DNA of 17,919 nucleotides. Source: Treponema sp. GTDB lineage: Bacteria; Spirochaetota; Spirochaetia; Treponematales; Breznakiellaceae. The position numbers and the translations under genes are program-made. Where the stretch lies: the NCBI GenBank assembly GCA_031264395.1, contig JAISEB010000350.1:1-17919 (forward strand), read 5' to 3'. Of the stretch, positions 7,285 through 16,461 are shown piece by piece. Position 1 is the first letter of the stretch, and every line of letters starts with the position of its first letter. Below the pieces are notes generated by a model, which saw only the letters and a list, made by a program, of their open reading frames with translations, made no database searches and had not been told where the DNA came from.

Positions 7285-8465
7285 ACGACAATTTGCTGCG
7301 CATGCGCGTCTCTGACCGGGACATAATCCTCATTGGGACCGCCCATGTATCAAGGGAAAGCATAGCCGAAGTTGACCGCGTCATACGGGAAGAAAAGCCC
7401 GGCGTGGTCTGCGTGGAGCTGGACGAGGCCCGTTTCGCATCCATTTCGGAAAAGGACAACTGGGAAAAACTCAACGTAACGCGGGTGTTCCGCGAAGGCA
7501 AGGGCTTTCTTCTAATCGCGAATCTTGTGCTTTCGGGCTTTCAGCGGCGGCTGGGAAACGAGCTGGGAGTAAAACCCGGCGAGGAGATGAAAACCGCCGT
7601 CCTTACGGCAAAGGAGCTGGGCATTCCTTTCGCCTTCTGCGACCGCGAGGTACAGATTACCCTTCGCCGCGCCTGGACCCGCTGCGGCCTCTGGAACAAA
7701 AGCAAACTAATGGCGTCCCTTCTTTCGGGGGCCTTTACCAGGGAGAAACTCAACGAGGAAGAAATCGAGAACCTTAAAAAACGCAGCGAACTTGACGGCA
7801 TGATGTCGGAACTGGCGGACTACCTTCCCCCTGTAAAGGAAACGCTGATCGACGAACGCGACCGCTATCTTGCGGCGAAGATCTGGGCCGCCGTTGGCAA
7901 GGGGAATACGGCGGCGGCGGTGGTAGGCGCGGGACATCTTGCGGGCATAAAGGCCCATCTTGAAAACATGGCGGCGGGCAGGGAAGATTCCGATGTTTCG
8001 GAACTGGATCGCGTTCCCCCGCGAAGCCCGCTTTCAAGGGCGTCGGGGTGGATCTTCCCCATTCTTATCATCGCCCTTATCGCGCTGGGCTTTCTGCGTT
8101 CCGGCGCGGGGGTAAGCCTTGCAATGCTTCTCCGCTGGGTCCTCTGGAACGGATCGCTTGCCGCTCTGGGCAGCCTTATCGCGCTGGCCCACCCGCTTGC
8201 CATTATCGCGACCTTCGCCGGGGCGCCTGTCGCCACGCTGAGCCCCTTTATAGGGGTGGGCCTTTTTTCCGGCCTTGCCCAGGCGTATATGCGCAAGCCC
8301 AGGGTGGAAGACGCGCAAAACATCAACGAAGACATCACAAGCATAAGGGGGATATACCGGAACCGTATTCTCAGGGCCCTTCTGGTCTTTTTTCTTTCGA
8401 GCCTGGGAGGAGTCGCCGGAAACATCATTTCCATTCCCGGCCTCGCGGGGCAGCTCTTCAAATAA
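7281..8465 (+). CDS. TraB/PrgY family membrane protein
   Basis: The 394-residue protein shows the TraB/PrgY/GumN-like N-terminal domain: ILIGTAHVSRES (about 16-27), VVCVELDEARF (about 42-52), LIDERDRYLAAKIW, and VVGAGHLAGIKAHL near residue 215. The second half (about 255-390) contains several hydrophobic helices (WIFPILIIALIALGFL, SLIALAHPLAIIATF, ALLVFFLSSLGGVAG), so it is an integral membrane protein. PrgY itself reduces export of a pheromone peptide in Enterococcus, and the conserved GxxH and Glu residues suggest a peptidase-like fold, but the general function in spirochaetes is not known. The ATG overlaps the DHH gene stop by four bases, with GGAG seven bases upstream. The stop TAA falls inside a 22-base tandem repeat. 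Confidence 0.85.
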   Translation: MNDNLLRMRVSDRDIILIGTAHVSRESIAEVDRVIREEKPGVVCVELDEARFASISEKDNWEKLNVTRVFREGKGFLLIANLVLSGFQRRLGNELGVKPGEEMKTAVLTAKELGIPFAFCDREVQITLRRAWTRCGLWNKSKLMASLLSGAFTREKLNEEEIENLKKRSELDGMMSELADYLPPVKETLIDERDRYLAAKIWAAVGKGNTAAAVVGAGHLAGIKAHLENMAAGREDSDVSELDRVPPRSPLSRASGWIFPILIIALIALGFLRSGAGVSLAMLLRWVLWNGSLAALGSLIALAHPLAIIATFAGAPVATLSPFIGVGLFSGLAQAYMRKPRVEDAQNINEDITSIRGIYRNRILRALLVFFLSSLGGVAGNIISIPGLAGQLFK

Positions 8466-8540
8466 GGAAGATTTACCGCAAAAATAAAGAAGATTTACCG
8501 CAAGGTCGAAGAAGTCGAATAAGTAAAGGAAGGAAGGGGA
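8461..8540. repeat. 22-base tandem duplication overlapping a stop codon, followed by a 9-base periodic tract
   Basis: Two 22-base units lie end to end (8461-8482 and 8483-8504), sharing AATAA and GAAGATTTACCGCAA, with mismatches only at the sixth and last bases. The first unit includes the TraB-like gene's TAA stop. They are followed by degenerate 9-base units GTCGAAGAA, GTCGAATAA, GTAAAGGAA and GGAAGGGGA (8505-8540). The tract occupies most of the 94-base convergent gap between this gene and gpgS. I see no clear intrinsic terminator hairpin in the gap. Confidence 0.7.
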
Positions 8541-8559
8541 AAAGGCGGCGGGGACATTT

Positions 8560-9558
8560 TCATTTTTTGAATTTTTCCCGGTACTCTCCTATTTCTATCA
8601 TGGGGGGCCTTTCGGCGGCGGGAATCTCCGTTTCCCTGATCCGGTGAAAGCCGTTTCCCCTTTCAAGCGAGATGTATTTTTCCCCAAGTTCGCGGAGCAT
8701 GTGGACGGAGCCCGATTTTTCAAGCCGCGAAAAAAGCGTGTCAAGTATGCCGAAGGACATTTTCCCCAGGGACGAAACCGTCTGGTTGCGGTGTATGCGT
8801 ACATCCAGATCCACCTGGGCAATGGCCCCGCTGCCTGAAAGTTCCAGAATGTCGACAAGATGGCCCAGTTCCACGCCGTAACCCACCGAAAACGGCAGCC
8901 GTTCCAGCAGGGCGCGCCTTCCCGCGTATTCGCCTGAAAGGGGCTGAACAAGGGCGGCAAGTTCCGGATAAAAAAGCGAAAAAACTGGACGGACAAGTAT
9001 TTCCGTAACACGCCCGCCGCCCGTAAGGGAGATAATGTTTTCCGCCGGTTTGTCCCCGGACGGGTGAACCGCCGTCCTCAGGGGCCGCTGGTAAAAGGCC
9101 TTGACATAGGAAATGCCGTCATCCTCAAGCAGCGGGCCGACAAGCCCGTAGACAAATTTCGGCGCAATGTTCGAAATGTCGGCGTCCACCCAGACGATAA
9201 TGTCCCCCTCAAGGGCATAGAGGCTCTTCCAGAGATTTTCACCCTTGCCCCTGAAACTGCCGTATTTGGGGAGTATTGTCTTTGAGGTGATGACCCGCGC
9301 GCCGAAACGTCCGGCTACCTGCCGGGTTTTGTCGCTGGAAGACGAGTCGATGACGGCAAGTTCATCCACAAGGCGGTAACGGTCCATGAGTTCGGTGCGC
9401 ATTACGAGGATCTCTTTTCCTATGGTCCGCTCTTCGTTCAGCGTTGGAAAGGCAAGCGAAATTGTAAGGCCCTTCTTTTCTTTTAATGTAACGAGGCGCG
9501 CTATGTCCTCGAAGCGGGAATGATGCCATGTCCTGTCCAGTATGCCGCCCGGCGTCAC
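8560..9558 (-). CDS. gpgS: Glucosyl-3-phosphoglycerate synthase
   Basis: The 332-residue GT81/GT2-type transferase moves glucose from an NDP-glucose to 3-phosphoglycerate (EC 2.4.1.266), the first step to glucosylglycerate in the cytoplasm. Visible motifs are AFPTLNEERTIG (36-47), VDELAVIDSSSSDKT (64-78), the LWKSLYALEGDIIVWVDADI block with the metal-binding DAD at 125-127, SYVKAFYQRPLR, TGGGRVTE, LVRPVFSLFYPELAALVQPL, GEYAGRR, GYGVELG and IAQVDLDVRIHRNQ with the active-site-region His. Length matches the family (about 300-330). The GTG start overlaps the upstream M20-like stop (GTGA), so the two genes are coupled. No phosphatase (GpgP) is present in the window. A mannosyl donor cannot be fully excluded, but the overall match is to GpgS. 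Confidence 0.88.
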   Translation of the reverse strand: MTPGGILDRTWHHSRFEDIARLVTLKEKKGLTISLAFPTLNEERTIGKEILVMRTELMDRYRLVDELAVIDSSSSDKTRQVAGRFGARVITSKTILPKYGSFRGKGENLWKSLYALEGDIIVWVDADISNIAPKFVYGLVGPLLEDDGISYVKAFYQRPLRTAVHPSGDKPAENIISLTGGGRVTEILVRPVFSLFYPELAALVQPLSGEYAGRRALLERLPFSVGYGVELGHLVDILELSGSGAIAQVDLDVRIHRNQTVSSLGKMSFGILDTLFSRLEKSGSVHMLRELGEKYISLERGNGFHRIRETEIPAAERPPMIEIGEYREKFKK

Positions 9559-10724
9559 AGTTTTTCCCCCATGGAAACGATGAAACGTTCCAGAAGACGC
9601 CGGCCCTTTTCCACCGACGCGATGCCGACAATGTCATACGACGCCTCCGCCCTTCCCAAAGCAAGGCCCAGCGAAAGGGCCGGTATGCCTTCCGCCGAAA
9701 AGAGGCCCGCCGTATCCATGCCGTCTTCTTCCCTGATTTTTACGCGCTCCTTCTTCATCACCGGCGTCAGAATATCAAAAAGCCCCCTGCTCACGGCAGG
9801 ATCGCCGGGAGAAACAAAAGACAGGATCTGTACTCCGGCGCTTGTCCCCGCTTCGCCCGCCCTCTTTTCCGCCGAGGATTTCACCAGATCCATGAATTGG
9901 GCAAGCAGGCCGCCGTCCGAAACCTCCGTATCCGTTTCAAGGACGGCCCCGCCGTCCCCGCCTGAAACGCCCCCTTCTATGCGGCGTATGTGAAAATCCA
10001 CCCCGTTTTCGCGGCTTTTTTCCAGAAGATACCCGCCTGTAGAGACCGCGGCGTCCGCCGCCGCGTACTCCCCGTATTTTTCACCCTGCCCCGCAGGCGG
10101 CGAGAAGGTGATCCGCTGTCTGCAAAAGGCGCGCGGGCGGATAATGAGCCCCAGCGAGAAGCCCCGCAGCCCGACGACGGCGGCGGGCTTTTCCCCCAGT
10201 TCATCAAGAAGCGTATGGTACTGGTTTTCGGGATCGGCGGGGGACAGGACCGAAAAGAACAGAATTATCCCGCGTTTTACGCGGAGGCGGCCTGAGGCGA
10301 TCCTTTCCGCCAGAGAGAGCAGCGCGGCCGGCCCAAGTGCCCCTGAAAGCCCCGCACCTTCGGCGTTTTCGCGGTTGAGCCTGGCAAGGCTCTCCGTAGG
10401 ATGCCAGCGGTACGACCGGAGGCCTGTGTAAAGGAGAATGGGCGGACGTTTTTCGGCGTTGGGAGGATCAAGCCGGACCAGAAGGCCGCCGCCTTCCCCC
10501 TTAACCGTCACCGGGACAAGGCCGGCGGCGGCAAGCCGTTTCCGTACAAAGGCGGCCCGTTTTTCTTCGCCGGGACAGGGAGAAGGAAGTTCCGCAAGCC
10601 GGAGCGCGTCGGCAAGAATCCTGTCGGCAAGGGGGCTCGCGCTCCTTTTGGGCCTGTAGACAATATGGGATATCCTTCCCGAAAGCGAGTTAAGGCCCCA
10701 GCCAAAAAGTTTTTTAATGTTCAC
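9555..10724 (-). CDS. M20-like metallopeptidase homologue lacking metal ligands (probable pseudoenzyme)
   Basis: The 389-residue protein follows the M20 peptidase plan. An N-terminal segment PSPCPGEEKRAAFVRKRLAA (48-67) resembles the 'PS.sGeE..va.fl...l...G' opening. A central dimerisation-like region follows. The end, DGMDTAGLFSAEGIPALSLG then ASYDIVGIASVEKGRRLLER, matches the closing helices. The zinc-binding sites appear to be gone: GLRS (101-104) stands where GHxD is expected, GLSGALG (125-131) lacks the bridging Asp, and SPADPENQ (161-168) replaces the paired Glu. It is therefore unlikely to be a normal di-zinc hydrolase. Its stop overlaps the gpgS start by four bases, implying a linked role. 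The start is GTG without a clear Shine-Dalgarno; an in-frame stop nine codons upstream (10751-10749) limits any extension. Confidence 0.7.
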   Translation of the reverse strand: MNIKKLFGWGLNSLSGRISHIVYRPKRSASPLADRILADALRLAELPSPCPGEEKRAAFVRKRLAAAGLVPVTVKGEGGGLLVRLDPPNAEKRPPILLYTGLRSYRWHPTESLARLNRENAEGAGLSGALGPAALLSLAERIASGRLRVKRGIILFFSVLSPADPENQYHTLLDELGEKPAAVVGLRGFSLGLIIRPRAFCRQRITFSPPAGQGEKYGEYAAADAAVSTGGYLLEKSRENGVDFHIRRIEGGVSGGDGGAVLETDTEVSDGGLLAQFMDLVKSSAEKRAGEAGTSAGVQILSFVSPGDPAVSRGLFDILTPVMKKERVKIREEDGMDTAGLFSAEGIPALSLGLALGRAEASYDIVGIASVEKGRRLLERFIVSMGEKL

Positions 10725-10752
10725 CCGTATACCCGTTTCCCCGCCCGGTTAA

Positions 10753-10782
10753 ATCGTAAGGCATTTTCCGGCCGCTGTCCAA
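10753..10782 (-). promoter_or_regulatory. Possible promoter for the M20-like/gpgS operon
   Basis: On the minus strand TTGGAC (10782-10777) and TACGAT (10758-10753) are separated by 18 bases and point at the GTG start at 10724, giving a leader of about 20 bases. The match to sigma70 consensus is moderate. It lies in the 134-base divergent gap shared with the gpmI promoter. Confidence 0.35.
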
Positions 10783-10809
10783 TTTTCCCCGCCCCGCCCG
10801 CCGCAAAAC

Positions 10810-10838
10810 TTCCCTAATTCCCCGTTTTCCGGTATACT
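10810..10838 (+). promoter_or_regulatory. Promoter of gpmI
   Basis: TTCCCT (10810-10815), a 17-base spacer and TATACT (10833-10838) precede gpmI. The -10 hexamer is identical to that before the TPR gene. A start near 10845 would give a short leader that contains the Shine-Dalgarno GGAGG (10849-10853), five bases before the ATG. The -35 is weak. Confidence 0.5.
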
Positions 10839-10858
10839 GGTATTAGACGGAGGAAACC

Positions 10859-12541
<1,683 letters not shown>

Positions 12542-12562
12542 ACCTTCAGGCGGCGGGCAACC

Positions 12563-14407
12563 CTACATGACATCCAGAAAGGGGATGCACACAAGGTACA
12601 GGGCGTCCTTGAGCACTCGGAGCACTTCGCGGGAAAGGGCAAGGCGGCTTGCGGCAAGGTCCGCGTCCGGGGCGTTGAGTATGGGACAGTCGTGGTAAAA
12701 ACGGCTGAACGACCGGGACAGCTCGTACAGATACGCGGTAAGGACGCTTGGGTCCATGGCCGCCGCCGCGGCGTTCACCGCGCCTTCATAGCCTGTTACC
12801 GTTTTGACAAGATCCCATTCGGCGTCCCCCGCAAGAAGCTCCGGCTTTACCTTCCCTTTTTCGGCCGCGCTGCCCGAGGCTTTTTTCAGCATTGACGAAA
12901 TGCGCGCCCCCATGTACTGAAGATACGGCCCGGTGTTCCCGTTAAAGGAAAGGGATTCTTTGGGGTTAAAGAGCATGTCCTTAAGCGGGCTTGCCTGAAG
13001 AAGGTAGTAATGCAGGGCGCCAAGGGCTATTTTTTCCGCGGTTCCCGCGGGATCTCCCACCGCCTCTTCCCTTTCTTTTTCCTGTATTTCAAGAAGGGCC
13101 ATGTCACGCAGGCTGTCCAAAAGATCGTCCGCGTCAACCACGGTGCCCTCGCGGCTTTTCATTTTTCCTTCGGGAAGATTCACCATGCCGTACGAAAGGT
13201 GGTAAAGGCTGCGCGCCCAGTCAAAGCCGAGCCGCCGCAGAATGGCAAAGAGCACTTTGAAGTGGTACTGCTGTTCGGAACCCACCACGTAAACAAGCCG
13301 GTCAAAGGGCCAGTCGCGGTGACGGAAAATCGCCGTACCTATGTCCTGGGTAATGTAAATGGAAGTGCCGTCGCTGCGGAGGAGCACTTTCGTATCGAGC
13401 TTCTCGCCGCCCAGATCCACCGTCACCGCGCCGTCTTCCTCTTTCCGGAAAATGCCGCGTTCAAGGCCCTTAAGCACTTCTTCTTTCCCCAATAGGTATG
13501 TCTGGCTTTCATAGTAAAACTGATCAAAGGAAATGCCCGTCCGCTCCCAGGTTTCCTTCATTCCCTCTACGGCCCAGCCGTTCATCTTCTTCCACAGGGC
13601 CGTCGTTGCGGGATCTCCCGATTCCCATTTGCGCAAAAGTTCCCGCGCCCTTTTTTCGGCTTCGCTCATTTCCCCTTCGCGTTTTTTTTCGGCCTTGTCC
13701 ACGCTGTTAAAAAGCACGTAAAAATCCCCGACAAAATGATCGCTTTTAACACGCTCCGATTCGGGGGTCTTTTCCCCGCCGTGTTCAATGTAGGCCAGCA
13801 TGGATTTGCAGATGTGGATGCCCCTGTCGTTGATGATGCAGACCTTTCGTACTTCCGCGCCCGAGGCGGCAAGAATGCGGGAAACGCTTTCGCCAAGGAC
13901 ATCGTTCCTGAGGTGCCCAAGGTGAAGGGGCTTGTTGGTGTTGGGGCTTGAAAATTCCACCATGATCTTCCGGCCCGAAAGCGGGCCGCCTGAAGCCGGG
14001 CCTCCCGCGGCGTCTGAGGCGGCCGTTCCGGCAAACAGAGAGCGGACCGCCCTGGCCCGGTCAAGCCGCACATTCACATAGGGCCCCAGGGCGGCGCATC
14101 CGGGCGTACGGGCATCCGCGCCGTCCGCGCCGTCTTTTCCGTCTTCCGCCCGGAGAAGCGCGGCCGCCGCTTGGGCAATCTGGGGCGGCCCCTTTCGCAA
14201 CAGTTTGGCGTAACCAAACATGGGGAAGCCCAGATCCCCCATTGCCGGATCGGGGGGAATTTCGGCAACCACCAGATCGGCGTCAACGGTTCCGTCAATC
14301 CCCGCGGCCTTCATCATTTCCGCAAGGACTCCGGCTATTTTCCGCTTCCAGATTTCCGCTTCGGGCGGAAGCCGCGTCGTCTGCCGCGAAGGGCTGTCGT
14401 CGTTCAT
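12563..14407 (-). CDS. argS: Arginyl-tRNA synthetase
   Basis: The 614-residue class I synthetase charges tRNA-Arg (EC 6.1.1.19). An N-terminal Arg-tRNA additional domain spans about residues 18-125. The catalytic core opens with VEFSSPNTNKPLHLGHLRND (HIGH-type HLGH at 162-165). The KMSKS-type loop is GKMKSREGTVVDADDLLDSL. The C-terminal DALR anticodon-binding domain (about 495-614) contains NTGPYLQYMGARISSML. Two Ala/Gly/Asp-rich stretches (about 87-104 and 127-144) look like low-complexity insertions relative to the typical 550-590-residue enzyme. The ATG follows the upstream gene's TAA by two bases, with AGAAGG inside that gene's end serving as ribosome-binding site, so the two are co-transcribed. 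The end is convergent with gpmI, and no clear terminator hairpin is visible in the 21-base gap. Confidence 0.95.
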   Translation of the reverse strand: MNDDSPSRQTTRLPPEAEIWKRKIAGVLAEMMKAAGIDGTVDADLVVAEIPPDPAMGDLGFPMFGYAKLLRKGPPQIAQAAAALLRAEDGKDGADGADARTPGCAALGPYVNVRLDRARAVRSLFAGTAASDAAGGPASGGPLSGRKIMVEFSSPNTNKPLHLGHLRNDVLGESVSRILAASGAEVRKVCIINDRGIHICKSMLAYIEHGGEKTPESERVKSDHFVGDFYVLFNSVDKAEKKREGEMSEAEKRARELLRKWESGDPATTALWKKMNGWAVEGMKETWERTGISFDQFYYESQTYLLGKEEVLKGLERGIFRKEEDGAVTVDLGGEKLDTKVLLRSDGTSIYITQDIGTAIFRHRDWPFDRLVYVVGSEQQYHFKVLFAILRRLGFDWARSLYHLSYGMVNLPEGKMKSREGTVVDADDLLDSLRDMALLEIQEKEREEAVGDPAGTAEKIALGALHYYLLQASPLKDMLFNPKESLSFNGNTGPYLQYMGARISSMLKKASGSAAEKGKVKPELLAGDAEWDLVKTVTGYEGAVNAAAAAMDPSVLTAYLYELSRSFSRFYHDCPILNAPDADLAASRLALSREVLRVLKDALYLVCIPFLDVM

Positions 14408-14409
14408 GC

Positions 14410-16146
14410 TTACCTTCTGCCTTCCATGACGTCTATGTCGTCAAGAAGCCGCAGCGTCTTGTGGAACTGCTCCGCGGCGTTATTCAGCCCGGTAACAAAG
14501 GCGCCGCCCTTGCCGGCAAGCTGGGAAAGATTCGCCAGCGTGTCGTATTTTCCGTCCGGGTCTTTTTTCAGAATTCCGTTAATAATGTTGATCATCGTTC
14601 CACAGGCGCTCCTGGCCCTTCCGGTAATAGCGGACGCCGATCTGGAGGCGTCCTCTATTACAAGCTGCACCTTCCGCCTTTTTACAGGAAGGGAAGACAT
14701 GTCCTGACGGGCAAGATTGTAACGTTTTCCCAGATCGCCTGCGGAGGAAATATCCCCTTCAAACTTTCGTATGTCGTCTTCCAGCTTGATAAGATCGTTG
14801 TAGCTTTCGGTAAACTCGGTGCGGTTTTCCCGTTTGTAAAATTCGCCGTCTATTAAAATGGGACGGAGTATCCTGTTGATGTCGGCCATAAACACCGCGG
14901 AATAAAAACTCAGCAGGAAGGAAAGGGAAAGAGCGCCGGGAATGGGAATGCCGTCGGGATTGGATTCGGAAACCACATTCTCAAGGAGCTTGAGGTTGGT
15001 GCCCTTAAGAAAATGGCGGAAGGAATCGACAAGATCGCGGTGCCGCTTCTGGCTCATATATTCGGCGAAACGGCCCTCAATGCGGCGCTTCCAGTATTCG
15101 CGGTACACGGTGAACCAGTCCTCGCCGCCGCTTATCTGTTTCGGCTGAAAGGACAGATTCCTGTTTGCGCAGCGGAGGATCGGGGTAAGGGGCGTCTGCC
15201 GGTTAAATTCCCGTATGGTGGCAAGCGCGTTTTCGGAACGGGTAAGCAGGTTTCTCATCTCCCGGTCCAACTCAAAGTCCTGTTCCCCCGCCTTTTCCTG
15301 CGTAACAAAAATAAAGAGCGATTCCAGAAGCGGAAGCGGCGGCGGTTCCTTGAGAGAACAGAGGATATTGTTGAGCGATTCAAGCATTTCCCGCACAATG
15401 TTGACGGAACACACCTGCCCCGAAGCGGAGTTCTCGAAACCAAAGGCCATGAGCACCCGGTCAAAAAGAAAAGACGAAAGCTCCTTGAGGCAGAGAAGGG
15501 AACGGGCGCTTTTATACATAGTGTTCCGCTGTTCTACGGAAATCCCCGCAAAGGCGTTTTCCATGGCCCGGAAGGCCGCCTGCCTGAGTTCCCCTTCGCC
15601 CGTGGAAGAACCCGGCCCGGCTATCGCGACGGGGTCCGTACCGGCTTCAAGGAGACGGTGTATTTCCCCCATTTCAAGCGAGCCCAGAAACGCGTAAAAT
15701 CCGCCCCTGTCCTTGTTCACGCTGACGTCAAGGACATTGTAAAAGAACCGGGCCGCTTCCTTGAGATCCGCCGTCCGCTGATAAAATTCGGGAAGCAGAA
15801 CATTACGCTGATAATCGTAGAGCCCCGGAAAACGGGCGTTAATGTCCCGGCCCAGCCTGCCGATCCGGCCGTCCTCGAATATCTTTGCCGGGGATTTACC
15901 CTTGAAAATACCCACAATAAAGTAAAAAACCCGGTAATACCAGGGCAGATGGGCATACGACTCTTCAGAACCGGCGGCTTCCTCCTCACCGGTCTTTTCC
16001 TCTTCTTCGTACAGAAGATCCGCGGATAAATTTGACTGGCTCTTGAGCTTGTCAAGGAGGTTAATCCGTTCCTCCACCGCCAACTCAGATACCAGCTGGT
16101 TAAGAACCTTGTCTTCGCCGGGAAAAACCGCCGGGCTATCCGCCAT
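14410..16146 (-). CDS. DUF5312-like spirochaetal protein of unknown function
   Basis: The product (578 residues from the start chosen here) opens with LNQLVSELAVEERINLLDKL, then an acidic linker (LYEEEEKTGEEEAAGSEES), a hydrophobic segment WYYRVFYFIVGIF, and a long, mainly helical body. I recall this architecture from DUF5312 proteins of Treponema and relatives. No catalytic motif is seen. The aromatic/hydrophobic segment could touch the membrane, but there is no signal peptide, so it is probably cytoplasmic or peripheral. It lies two bases upstream of argS on the same strand and diverges from tRNA-Gln. The start is uncertain: ATG at 16146 gives MADSPAVF; ATG at 16155 or TTG at 16164 would add three or six residues, and the last overlaps the tRNA promoter -35. 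None has a Shine-Dalgarno. Confidence 0.7.
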   Translation of the reverse strand: MADSPAVFPGEDKVLNQLVSELAVEERINLLDKLKSQSNLSADLLYEEEEKTGEEEAAGSEESYAHLPWYYRVFYFIVGIFKGKSPAKIFEDGRIGRLGRDINARFPGLYDYQRNVLLPEFYQRTADLKEAARFFYNVLDVSVNKDRGGFYAFLGSLEMGEIHRLLEAGTDPVAIAGPGSSTGEGELRQAAFRAMENAFAGISVEQRNTMYKSARSLLCLKELSSFLFDRVLMAFGFENSASGQVCSVNIVREMLESLNNILCSLKEPPPLPLLESLFIFVTQEKAGEQDFELDREMRNLLTRSENALATIREFNRQTPLTPILRCANRNLSFQPKQISGGEDWFTVYREYWKRRIEGRFAEYMSQKRHRDLVDSFRHFLKGTNLKLLENVVSESNPDGIPIPGALSLSFLLSFYSAVFMADINRILRPILIDGEFYKRENRTEFTESYNDLIKLEDDIRKFEGDISSAGDLGKRYNLARQDMSSLPVKRRKVQLVIEDASRSASAITGRARSACGTMINIINGILKKDPDGKYDTLANLSQLAGKGGAFVTGLNNAAEQFHKTLRLLDDIDVMEGRR

Positions 16147-16157
16147 GAAGATCATAA

Positions 16158-16186
16158 TTGACAATTTTTGAAAAAAATGCTAGTCT
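16158..16186 (+). promoter_or_regulatory. Promoter of tRNA-Gln
   Basis: A perfect TTGACA (16158-16163), a 17-base spacer with a run of seven A, and TAGTCT (16181-16186) lie just upstream of the tRNA. The predicted start, near 16193, is a few bases before the mature 5' end. The -10 is weak (3/6), but the -35 and spacing are ideal. Confidence 0.6.
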
Positions 16187-16197
16187 GCATTCTGTAT

Positions 16198-16268
16198 TCC
16201 CCGGTTGTGTAATGGTAGCACGGCAGACTCTGGATCTGCTTGTGGGGGTTCAAATCCTCCCTGGGGAA
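16198..16268 (+). tRNA. tRNA-Gln (anticodon CTG)
   Basis: A 71-base cloverleaf folds completely. The acceptor stem is TCCCCGG (16198-16204) with CTGGGGA (16261-16267), including one G-T pair. The D-arm is GTGT/GCAC around AATGGTA. The anticodon stem is GCAGA/TCTGC with loop CTCTGGA, giving anticodon CTG (16230-16232). The T-arm is GGGGG/CCTCC with loop TTCAAAT. The first pair is T-A, as is usual for glutamine tRNAs. The discriminator base is A268, followed by AAA, so CCA is not encoded and must be added enzymatically. It reads CAG codons. Its 3' end is the likely integration target of the adjacent integrase. Confidence 0.93.
16244..16268 (+). other. Candidate attachment site (3' end of tRNA-Gln)
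   Basis: The T-arm plus acceptor 3' half of tRNA-Gln lies 287 bases upstream of a complete tyrosine recombinase on the same strand. Such recombinases commonly use tRNA 3' ends as attB and leave a direct copy of the 3' half at the far end of the element. No second copy is found inside this window, so it would have to lie beyond base 17919. This is inferred from gene order only. Confidence 0.4.
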
Positions 16269-16360
16269 AACGAGATGAGTTGTTGTAATACAAAGGTTTA
16301 TGTAATAGCCATTGGAAGAACTGGCGCTATGCTTTTCTTAATCTATGCAAAAGATTATGG

Positions 16361-16394
16361 GGAACCTCTAAAAACTTCAGTTTTTAGAGGTTTT
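16361..16394. repeat. Perfect palindrome downstream of tRNA-Gln (possible terminator)
   Basis: Thirteen bases (16363-16375, AACCTCTAAAAAC) pair perfectly with 16380-16392 around the tetraloop TTCA, and GG/TT wobble pairs may extend the stem. A short TTTTC follows, so it could end the tRNA transcript about 90 bases downstream. Its left arm GGAACCTCT recurs exactly 101 bases later in the next palindrome, which suggests a repeat family rather than a simple terminator. Confidence 0.6.
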
Positions 16395-16461
16395 CTTACC
16401 CCTGGAGAAAATTGTATTTGCATAATTCTTTATATATCAAGAAATTAGCAATTTTCTCCAA

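Noticed and set aside
10725..10731. TATACG next to the M20-like GTG start as a leaderless promoter
   Set aside because: It is only one base from the start codon, too close for a -10 box that would include the start codon in the transcript. TTGGAC/TACGAT upstream is a better candidate.
15013..16029. 338-codon plus-strand open frame antisense to the DUF5312-like gene
   Set aside because: Low-complexity basic sequence typical of an antisense shadow in GC-rich DNA; the minus-strand frame is longer and linked to argS.
16274..16448. Short plus-strand ORF between tRNA-Gln and the integrase
   Set aside because: It starts right after the tRNA and reads straight through the first palindrome, without a Shine-Dalgarno or recognisable sequence.
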